Origin: an uncultured Anaerocolumna sp.
Lineage (GTDB): Bacteria; Bacillota; Clostridia; Lachnospirales; Lachnospiraceae
DNA length: 14,736 nucleotides
Assembly: GCA_937901695.1 (NCBI GenBank)
Contig: CALDJN010000022.1
Span: 1 to 14,736 of the forward strand
Direction of reading: 5' to 3'
Every line of letters starts with the position of its first letter. Position 1 is the stretch's first letter. Both the position numbers and the translations under genes were made by a program. The notes beneath the pieces were generated by a model that worked only from the letters and a program-made list of their open reading frames with translations, made no database searches and had not been told where the DNA came from. Shown here piece by piece: positions 6,263 through 12,190 of this stretch.

Positions 6263-7666
6263 ATGGATGAAAGTAGAAAAGTAATATTAAATCCTCAGAA
6301 CAATTTGCTTCAATTGGAAGAGCATTTGTATCCTTTAGTAGATGTAGCTCAACCAAATACCTTTAGAAACCTATTCCCTTATGATGAGATTCCTAAAATC
6401 GCGTTTAATGATAGAATAGTACCCCACCATTTTCCAGATGAAATATGGATTACGGATACTACTTTTCGTGATGGACAGCAATCCAGAGCTCCTTATACAA
6501 CGGAACAAATCGTTACTATATTTGATTATCTTCATCGTTTAGGTGGTCCAAAAGGTATTATTAGACAAAGTGAATTCTTCCTATATAGTAAAAAAGACAG
6601 AGATGCAGTTTATAAATGTATGGAAAGAGGTTATAAATTCCCAGAAGTTACTTCTTGGATTCGTGCCAGTAAAAAGGACTTTGAATTAGTAAAAGAACTA
6701 GGTATGAAGGAGACAGGAATCTTAGTAAGCTGCTCCGATTATCATATATTCTATAAAATGAAAATGACACGTAAGGAAGCAATGAATCATTATTTAAGCG
6801 TCGTTCGCGAATGTTTAGAGACAGGTGTTGCCCCAAGATGTCATTTGGAAGATATTACTCGTTCCGACATTCATGGATTTGTTATTCCATTTTGCTTGGA
6901 ATTAATGAAACTTAGTGAAGAATATAAAATTCCGGTTAAGATTCGTGCTTGCGATACAATGGGTTATGGAGTGAATTTCCCTGGTGCTGTTATTCCACGT
7001 TCTGTTCAGGGTATCATTTACGGGCTTACTACACATGCCGGAGTACCTTCTGAATTGTTAGAATGGCATGGACACAATGATTTCTATAAAGCGGTGTCCA
7101 ATTCTACAACTGCCTGGTTATATGGTGCATGTGGTGTTAACACTTCCTTATTCGGTATTGGTGAGAGAACCGGCAATACCCCATTAGAGGCAATGGTATT
7201 CGAATATGCACAGTTAAAGGGTACTTTAGACGATATGGATACAACTGTAATTACTGAGTTAGCTGAGTACTTTACAAAAGAAATCGGATATCACATACCC
7301 CACAGAACGCCATTTGTAGGTAAAAACTTTAATGTAACCAGAGCAGGTATCCATGCTGATGGACTATTAAAAAATGAAGAAATCTATAACATATTTGATA
7401 CTGGTAAATTCTTAAATAGACCAGCTTTAGTTTCGGTATCCAATACCTCTGGCCTGGCAGGCATTGCACACTGGATTAATAGTTATTTTAAGTTAAAAGG
7501 TAAGGATGCAGTAGACAAATCAAACCCAATTGTTATTAAAATCAAAGAATGGGTCGACAAAGAGTATGAAGAGGGTCGTGTTACTGTAATGACGGATGAA
7601 GAATTAATCCAAAAAATTAACGATATTAAAAGTGAAATGAATATTGCTGAGAATGTATTTAATTAA
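6263..7666 (+). CDS. Re-citrate synthase-like / homocitrate-isopropylmalate synthase family enzyme
   Basis: A 467-residue DRE-TIM metallolyase that condenses acetyl-CoA with a 2-oxoacid. Metal and catalytic residues visible are the ITDTTFRDGQQ motif (Arg69, Asp70, Gln73), the HGH pair in EWHGHNDF (His269, His271) and GERTGN (Asn305). A conserved RCHLEDITRSD block is at 192-202. The C-terminal regulatory domain of leucine-pathway LeuA is absent, and instead there is a family-specific tail with NVTRAGIHADGL (about 355-366). Three products are possible: homocitrate, isopropylmalate or citrate. The next gene is an isocitrate dehydrogenase, and similar proteins in anaerobes such as Clostridium kluyveri are Re-face citrate synthases. 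Citrate synthesis from oxaloacetate for glutamate formation is therefore the best guess. GGAG lies 8 bases before the ATG. Expression is probably set by the operator at 6018 and the long leader. Confidence 0.82.
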   Translation: MDESRKVILNPQNNLLQLEEHLYPLVDVAQPNTFRNLFPYDEIPKIAFNDRIVPHHFPDEIWITDTTFRDGQQSRAPYTTEQIVTIFDYLHRLGGPKGIIRQSEFFLYSKKDRDAVYKCMERGYKFPEVTSWIRASKKDFELVKELGMKETGILVSCSDYHIFYKMKMTRKEAMNHYLSVVRECLETGVAPRCHLEDITRSDIHGFVIPFCLELMKLSEEYKIPVKIRACDTMGYGVNFPGAVIPRSVQGIIYGLTTHAGVPSELLEWHGHNDFYKAVSNSTTAWLYGACGVNTSLFGIGERTGNTPLEAMVFEYAQLKGTLDDMDTTVITELAEYFTKEIGYHIPHRTPFVGKNFNVTRAGIHADGLLKNEEIYNIFDTGKFLNRPALVSVSNTSGLAGIAHWINSYFKLKGKDAVDKSNPIVIKIKEWVDKEYEEGRVTVMTDEELIQKINDIKSEMNIAENVFN

Positions 7667-7901
7667 TATATCAGGAGACTAAGCTGGAAACATGAAGGTA
7701 TTTACTAGTTTTAGCTTGAAAAGATATTCATTAATTGTTATGATTATTGGTGTATGAAAATGCAAAGCCATAGTAATTCATTCATTGTTAATGATACAGA
7801 AGTATTGGTTGAAAGAAAATATATTAGAAAGGCTGCCACAAATCCATTCTTTCAATCTTTTATTTGTGGCAGTGCCATATCTGCAAGAATCGTGATATGC
7901 A
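7667..7901 (+). promoter_or_regulatory. Intercistronic region with a hairpin before icd
   Basis: A 235-bp gap lies inside the presumed operon. CTGCCACAAAT (7833-7843) and ATTTGTGGCAG (7862-7872) form a perfect 11-bp stem. A second stem, CATATC (7876-7881) with GATATG (7894-7899), ends 2 bases before the icd ATG. No T-tract follows the first hairpin, so it looks more like an mRNA-processing or translation-control structure than a terminator. No second promoter is convincing. Confidence 0.5.
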
Positions 7902-9074
7902 ATGGGTATAAATATGTATTCAGCACAAATTGAAGCAGCAAAGGAGAAGTTTGGAAAGCTGCTGGAGGAACAATTAAATAGAGTAGAAGAAATGAAAAAA
8001 CAAGGAGACTTTATTAACTATAAAGCACTTGATAAAATCATTATTGGTGTATGTGGTGATGGTATCGGGCCAGCTATCACTTCCCAGGCTCAAAGGGTAC
8101 TGGAATATTTACTGGCAGATGAAGTAAAACAAGGTAAAGTTGAATTTAAGGTAATAGATGGACTTACCATTGAAAGAAGAGCAGCTGAGAAAGTTGCTAT
8201 ACCTGCAGATGTATTAAAAGAACTAAAAGAATGTCATGTTATTCTAAAAGGACCAACAACTACACCAAGAAAAGGTGATCCATGGCCAAATGTAGAAAGT
8301 GCTAATGTTGCTATGAGAAAAGAATTAGACCTTTTTGCCAATGTCAGACCAGTTCGTATTCCGGAACAAGGCATAGACTGGACTTTCTATCGTGAGAATA
8401 CAGAAGGCGCTTATGCAGTTGGAAGCAAAGGTGTTCATGTAACAGAGGACTTAGGCGTAGACTTTACGGTTGTTACCTCCCAGGGAACAGAAAGAATTAT
8501 CAGAGCAGCTTTTGAATATGCAAAAGCCAATGGAAAAACCAGAGTAACTGCTGTTACAAAGGCAAATATTATCAAGACTACTGACGGTAAATTCTTAGAT
8601 ATGTTTAGGGAAATAGCAAAAGAATATCCTAATATAACTGCTGATGACTGGTATATCGATATTATGACAGCAAAATTAGTAGATGAGAAGAGAAGAAAAG
8701 ACTTCCAAGTACTTGTGCTTCCTAACCTTTATGGTGATATCCTTACTGATGAGGCAGCAGAATTCCAAGGTGGCGTGGGAACTGCCGGCAGTGCTAATAT
8801 CGGTAAATGCTATGCCATGTTTGAAGCAATCCATGGTTCTGCACCACGTATGGTTGATGAAGGAAGAGACATTTATGCAGATCCATGTAGTGTAATCAGA
8901 GCAGGAGCTATGTTACTTTCTCATATAGGATATACCAAAGAAGCCGATAAATTGTATAAAGCACTTGATATTTGCACCATTACAGAGAAAAAGTTGGTTA
9001 TGACAGGAAGAGATACAGGAGCAACCAGTGAAGAATTTGCCAACTATATAATGGATACTACCAGAAATTTATAG
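7902..9074 (+). CDS. icd: Isocitrate dehydrogenase (isocitrate/isopropylmalate dehydrogenase family)
   Basis: A 390-residue beta-decarboxylating dehydrogenase converting isocitrate to 2-oxoglutarate and CO2. The nucleotide/substrate start GVCGDGIGPAIT is at 50-60. The substrate loop SANVAMRKELDLFANVRP (133-150) has Ser133 and Arg139 as in isocitrate dehydrogenases. Tyr163 and Arg164 lie in YRENTEG, Lys220 in TKANIIK, the metal aspartates in NLYGDILTDEAAEFQGG (Asp279, Asp283), and HGSAP at 311-315. Arg-Met follows HGSAP, where NADP enzymes usually have Lys-Tyr and NAD enzymes Asp-Ile, so cofactor choice is unclear. A longer N-terminal helix (about 5-45) precedes the usual start. A stop at 7893 fixes the start at ATG 7902 or 7914, and neither has a normal ribosome-binding site. 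It overlaps the gntR ribosome-binding site at its stop. The partner enzyme is encoded just upstream, and aconitase is not in view. Confidence 0.9.
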   Translation: MGINMYSAQIEAAKEKFGKLLEEQLNRVEEMKKQGDFINYKALDKIIIGVCGDGIGPAITSQAQRVLEYLLADEVKQGKVEFKVIDGLTIERRAAEKVAIPADVLKELKECHVILKGPTTTPRKGDPWPNVESANVAMRKELDLFANVRPVRIPEQGIDWTFYRENTEGAYAVGSKGVHVTEDLGVDFTVVTSQGTERIIRAAFEYAKANGKTRVTAVTKANIIKTTDGKFLDMFREIAKEYPNITADDWYIDIMTAKLVDEKRRKDFQVLVLPNLYGDILTDEAAEFQGGVGTAGSANIGKCYAMFEAIHGSAPRMVDEGRDIYADPCSVIRAGAMLLSHIGYTKEADKLYKALDICTITEKKLVMTGRDTGATSEEFANYIMDTTRNL

Positions 9075-9086
9075 GAGGAGCATGTA

Positions 9087-9758
9087 GTGAATGACTATGA
9101 TGTTCAAAAAGAAGTAACTGATAAATATTCTCTTCGAGGAAGAGTATTTAATAAAATTCGTGAGGACATTTTGTCGGGAAAGTACAATCAGAATGAAGAA
9201 CTAAAAGAAAATACCATTGCAACGGAATTGGGCGTTAGCCGTACCCCAGTTAGAGAAGCCTTAAGGCAGCTGGAACTGGAAGGTTTAGTTAATATCATTC
9301 CTAACAAAGGAGCTTATGTTACCGGAATATCAGAGAAGGATATAAACGATATCTATATCATCCGCTCTTACTTGGAAGGTTTATGTGCCAAATGGGCTTG
9401 TGAACATATTACCCAGAAGCAAATTGAAGAATTGGAAGAAATTATCTACCTCTCTGAATTCCATGCAAAAAAAGAGCACCATCAACAGGTGGTGGAACTG
9501 GATAATAAATTTCATGAAACCATTTATGCAGCATCAAATAGTAAGATATTAGATCATGTACTATCTGACTTCCATCATTATGTACAGCGTATTCGTAAAA
9601 TAACTTTAGCGTCCGATGACAGAGCTATGAATTCCAATAAAGAACATACCGCTATTCTAAACGCCATTAAAAAAAGAAATGGTGCCGAGGCCGAGAAATT
9701 GGCTCATGAACATATTATGAATACTATCCAGAATATTTCTCAAAAGGGAATAAATTAA
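9087..9758 (+). CDS. GntR-family regulator, FCD (FadR) subfamily
   Basis: A 223-residue repressor. The N-terminal winged helix (about 15-80) has the typical LRGRVFNKIREDILSG start, ELKENTIATELGVSRTPVREALRQLE recognition region and a GAYVTGIS wing. The C-terminal FCD domain (about 88-215) keeps the metal-site residues Asp139 and His143 (LDNKFHETI), His187 (EHTAIL) and His209 (AHEHIM), so it probably binds a metal-chelated carboxylate such as citrate, isocitrate or another organic acid. The GTG start has GGAGG 8 bases upstream. That site overlaps the icd stop codon, only 12 bp separate the genes, and translation is likely coupled. It probably represses its own operon through the palindrome at 6018-6029. 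The ligand is inferred from context only. Confidence 0.92.
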   Translation: MNDYDVQKEVTDKYSLRGRVFNKIREDILSGKYNQNEELKENTIATELGVSRTPVREALRQLELEGLVNIIPNKGAYVTGISEKDINDIYIIRSYLEGLCAKWACEHITQKQIEELEEIIYLSEFHAKKEHHQQVVELDNKFHETIYAASNSKILDHVLSDFHHYVQRIRKITLASDDRAMNSNKEHTAILNAIKKRNGAEAEKLAHEHIMNTIQNISQKGIN

Positions 9759-9789
9759 GATATAGATATAGGCATAGATATAGTAGTAT

Positions 9790-9879
9790 AAAAACAATGT
9801 CATTCTGAGCCTGAAAGGCGAAGAATCTCCACTTACGGCTTGAGATTCTTCGCCTTAGGCTCAGAATGACATTGTTTTT
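9790..9879. repeat. Long hairpin repeat between convergent genes, likely bidirectional terminator
   Basis: The arms 9790-9829 and 9842-9879 are reverse complements along their whole length except for two extra bases in the left arm, with a 12-nt loop. The left arm starts AAAAACAATGTCATTCTGAG and ends GGCGAAGAATCTC, while the right arm ends in TTTTT. The parts TGTCATTCTGAG and GAAGAATCTC also occur in the element at 5668-5950, so both belong to one dispersed repeat family. A-rich 5' and T-rich 3' ends let it terminate transcription from both sides. Confidence 0.85.
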
Positions 9880-9939
9880 ACAGCATTAATATAACCAAGC
9901 ATATTTTTTTACATTCAGTTTCTATTTTAGCAACAAACT

Positions 9940-10395
9940 TTATAGAATCCCAATATAGATGTGAACAGTCGCATTTTCAATGTTTGCATCTTGATATTCT
10001 TCAAAGTCACATATAAATGTCCTATCCAGATTCATCATCCATAATTCCTGCCAAAACTCAGCAACTGCCTGCTGCATATGTCCATGTACTATAAATTTAG
10101 CATATTTACCTGCAGGAATTGTTTTTACAATTGTATTCTGCGGAATATTACTAGCCTTGTTTACAGCACATGCAACAATTACATTATATGCTCCATTAGC
10201 ATCGCTTTCGTAATCTGAATAGATGCCCAAAGCCTTATCATCTTTTTTGTTAGGGATAGAAGCATATATTCCATCCTGGTAAAAGCTATTCCATAAGGAA
10301 CCAATTACCATTCCCATATCGGGATTGGAATTCTTAGTACGTGCAGTTAAGCCTACCACCATTTGTTCTTCTAAGTTAACTACTTCATAATTCAT
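9940..10395 (-). CDS. GyrI-like / AraC effector-binding domain protein
   Basis: A 151-residue stand-alone small-molecule-binding domain of the SOUL/GyrI-like superfamily (integron-associated effector-binding type). The pattern is typical: MNYEVVNLEEQMVVGLTART at the start, a central LGIYSDYESDANGAYNVIVACAV (about 56-78), then IPAGKYAKFIVHGHM (about 93-107) and an aromatic helix AVAEFWQELW (about 110-119). The end, EEYQDANIENATVHIYIGIL, carries the family's acidic and hydrophobic finish. Such proteins bind cationic or amphipathic compounds. AGAGG lies 9 bases before the ATG. It follows the WYL regulator on the same strand by 72 bp and is probably its target gene, through the operator at 10443-10472. 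The ligand is unknown. Confidence 0.85.
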   Translation of the reverse strand: MNYEVVNLEEQMVVGLTARTKNSNPDMGMVIGSLWNSFYQDGIYASIPNKKDDKALGIYSDYESDANGAYNVIVACAVNKASNIPQNTIVKTIPAGKYAKFIVHGHMQQAVAEFWQELWMMNLDRTFICDFEEYQDANIENATVHIYIGIL

Positions 10396-10396
10396 A

Positions 10397-10432
10397 TTTG
10401 ATTACCTCTTTTCTTTAATATTTGTAATCAAA
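10397..10432. repeat. Inverted repeat at the promoter and start of the effector-binding gene
   Basis: TTTGATTAC (10397-10405) and GTAATCAAA (10424-10432) are perfect 9-bp arms separated by 18 bp. They cover the region from the -10 to the ribosome-binding site of the minus-strand gene, so this could be a second operator. Confidence 0.45.
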
Positions 10433-10440
10433 TCATAGCA
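10432..10440 (-). promoter_or_regulatory. Extended -10 promoter of the effector-binding gene
   Basis: On the minus strand, TGC followed by TATGAT (10432-10437) forms an extended -10. No good -35 stands upstream, where the palindromic operator lies instead. That fits a promoter that depends on, or is blocked by, the WYL regulator. Confidence 0.45.
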
Positions 10441-10442
10441 GA

Positions 10443-10472
10443 TATAACTTGACACCTGTTTGTCAGGTTATA
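10443..10472. promoter_or_regulatory. Palindromic operator, probably for the WYL regulator
   Basis: TATAACTTGACA (10443-10454) and TGTCAGGTTATA (10461-10472) are inverted 12-bp arms with one mismatch around a 6-bp spacer. It overlaps the last codons and stop of the regulator gene and lies just upstream of the -10 of the next gene. Confidence 0.65.
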
Positions 10473-11373
10473 AATATTTCTTCAACGATTTTTTCAATTC
10501 TTCTATACATCTATCTCTATACTGCTTCGGCTCTAAAACTTCTAATGCAGAACCAAATCCCAGCAAGTAGCTATAAACCCATTGTTTATCTGGAAGTAAT
10601 ATTTCAACCATAAAATATTCTCCACAATTTTTAATAACACCATTTCTAAACTCATCATAAATTCGAAATGCCATGGAAGCGTCAATTTTTAAGGTGACTT
10701 TATATTTTTCTTCTGAATTATTAGAGTCAGATGTTTTTGATATTGAGGCAGGAGTATTATTTTGAAAATGGCTCTCTTCCGATACAGACAGATTTTCCAT
10801 TCTCCTTAATTTAAAAAATCTAAAATCCTTCCTAAGTCTGCAATATGCATATAAGTACCAGCTATAACCTTTATAAATCAATTTATGTGGTTCCACAACA
10901 CGTTCTGATTTTTCACCATTATTGCCATAATAAGAAAAGGAAAGGGTAGTAGAATGTAATATTCCGTCTTTTACCAATTCGAAGATTTCCTTTTCCCCAT
11001 CACTTTCTTCCCAACCGGCAAAATCAATTTCAATCCAATTGGTATTATCTTTTTTAAATACATTACGTAGTTTGTTTATAGAGCTATCAACATCAATATG
11101 TCTAGTCACCTGCAGACTTTGAAGAGCAAGAAGCACCTGCTTTTGTTCTTCATCGGATAACATGGTTCTATCGATGGTGTAACCCTCCATAATGGAGATT
11201 CCACCTCCTTTTCCCTGGTGGGTGTAGATGGGAACCCCGTTGGTGGACAAAATTTCAACATCTCTATAGATGGTACGCACAGATACACCAAACTGACTTG
11301 CTAATTCAGTTGCGGTTACAGTTTTTTTATTGATAAGGATATTGGTTATAGCAAATAAACGATCAATTTTCAT
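10468..11373 (-). CDS. YafY-type HTH-WYL transcriptional regulator
   Basis: A 301-residue regulator with the standard three-part order. An N-terminal helix-turn-helix (about 1-60) contains TATELASQFGVSVRTIYRDVEIL, followed by the linker HQGKGGGISIMEGYTID typical of YafY proteins. The WYL domain (about 130-200) has GYSWYLYAYCRLRKDFRFFKLRRM, the segment that holds the ligand-facing Trp-Tyr-Leu. A WCX-like C-terminal part (about 220-300) ends in DRCIEELKKSLKKYL. A Ser/Asn-rich insert at about 205-222 separates WYL from WCX. GAGGAG lies 8 bases before the ATG. It is transcribed from the promoter at 11443-11471 and is followed after 72 bp by the GyrI-like effector-binding gene, a common pairing in Firmicutes. 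The inducer is unknown. Confidence 0.92.
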   Translation of the reverse strand: MKIDRLFAITNILINKKTVTATELASQFGVSVRTIYRDVEILSTNGVPIYTHQGKGGGISIMEGYTIDRTMLSDEEQKQVLLALQSLQVTRHIDVDSSINKLRNVFKKDNTNWIEIDFAGWEESDGEKEIFELVKDGILHSTTLSFSYYGNNGEKSERVVEPHKLIYKGYSWYLYAYCRLRKDFRFFKLRRMENLSVSEESHFQNNTPASISKTSDSNNSEEKYKVTLKIDASMAFRIYDEFRNGVIKNCGEYFMVEILLPDKQWVYSYLLGFGSALEVLEPKQYRDRCIEELKKSLKKYL

Positions 11374-11442
11374 TGGTACATCTCCTCAACGATACACATT
11401 AGTAAATAGTGTTATAAAACACATAAGTATTTATAAAAAATA

Positions 11443-11471
11443 ATTGTATCTTAGTAGGTGTATTAAGGCAA
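11443..11471 (-). promoter_or_regulatory. Promoter of the WYL regulator gene
   Basis: On the minus strand, TTGCCT (11466-11471) and TACAAT (11443-11448) are 17 bp apart, giving a leader of about 65 nt. Confidence 0.6.
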
Positions 11472-11506
11472 GAAAATGTTGGATAAAGTAAAAAAAATTA
11501 TTAGAA

Positions 11507-11532
11507 TTATCATGATAAGGAATGGTACCATT
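11507..11532. repeat. Two adjacent 12-bp perfect palindromes
   Basis: TTATCATGATAA (11507-11518) and AATGGTACCATT (11521-11532) stand 2 bp apart. The second is extended by ATAAG on the left and CTTAT on the right with a one-base offset. They lie about 40 bp upstream of the WYL promoter and could be an operator. Confidence 0.5.
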
Positions 11533-11676
11533 TTCTTATATAGGAAGGCGCTTACCCATATACCAATATATGTTATTGTATATACAAATAATTACAACGC
11601 GGAAAGAAATATATTAGAGAACAAAAGAATAACTGTAATACCATTATGCAGGTAGAATAATCATATTATAAAGAAT

Positions 11677-11705
11677 TTGTAAACAATAACACTTATGTAT
11701 AAAAT
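11677..11705 (+). promoter_or_regulatory. Possible promoter for the protease locus
   Basis: TTGTAA (11677-11682) and TAAAAT (11700-11705) are 17 bp apart, about 485 bp before the protease ATG. This is the best match I found on the plus strand of this region, but the AT-rich background makes it weak. Confidence 0.3.
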
Positions 11706-12011
11706 ACAAAGAACATACACAATTAATATAAATTAATTCAGGTAATTATTAATGAATTTCTACTACAACTTAGACATTTTTCTCTATATAAGAAAAAAAC
11801 TAAGATATTATTCGGGATTGTTTCAGAGTTGGTGTAAATTATTAGATTTTGAGGTACTTTAATAAGTCTGAAAGAAAACTTTTAAAATTGAATAACTTTC
11901 TAAGAAATTAATTGTCTCTGACTTCTGGTGTATTGTGGATTTGTAAAGAGGGGCATCCACAAAAGCTTTAAGAAGCTGAAAAAACTTAATTGTATGCATA
12001 ACTAATGCATG

Positions 12012-12031
12012 TTGCTCCAATATTGGAGCAA
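12012..12031. promoter_or_regulatory. Perfect 20-bp palindrome upstream of the protease gene
   Basis: TTGCTCCAATATTGGAGCAA is its own reverse complement over all 20 bases. Just before it, ATGCAT occurs twice (11994-11999 and 12005-12010). With only AAATAG and no T-run after it, it looks more like a protein-binding site than a terminator. Confidence 0.55.
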
Positions 12032-12190
12032 ATAGTTTTGAAATAAAAGGAGAAGTTTACGGAGGTGATGCCTGAATTGTTATTTGCATAAAGATATGAA
12101 CCAGAATTAAAAGTAAGCTACTATTATTAGGAGGGGAGGATAGTCAAAGCGTTCAAAAAGTGTAATTTAATTATAAGGAGGAAACAAAAC

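Larger units (their letters stand above)
11472..12190. other. Long gene-free region leading to the protease gene
   Basis: No protein frame or known RNA is supported. The stretch is AT-rich and holds two adjacent palindromes (11507-11518, 11521-11532), a possible plus-strand promoter (11677-11705), a hairpin with TTGTGGAT/ATCCACAA arms (11933-11940 and 11955-11962), a perfect 20-bp palindrome (12012-12031), and three purine-rich GGAGG sites (about 12062, 12131 and 12177), of which only the last serves a real gene. Confidence 0.5.

Noticed and set aside
7692..7757. 21-codon frame MKVFTSFSLKRYSLIVMIIGV between the citrate synthase-like gene and icd
   Set aside because: The nearest GGAG is 16 bases upstream, too far. 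It is short and AT-rich, so likely chance.
8683..8895. 70-codon plus-strand frame inside icd
   Set aside because: Out-of-frame shadow of a well-conserved gene.
11576..11587. Second GntR operator (TTGTATATACAA)
   Set aside because: It is a perfect palindrome, but its centre is two bases longer than the site at 6018, and it lies far from the operon in AT-rich DNA.
11994..12010. PlcR-like box (TATGCA...TGCATG) before the protease
   Set aside because: The gap between half-sites is too long and the right half ends CATG, not CATA. It does not fit the known box.
12062..12089. Seven-codon leader peptide after GGAGG (ATG at about 12068)
   Set aside because: The ribosome-binding site is only about 2 bases from the ATG, and the peptide has no regulatory codon bias.
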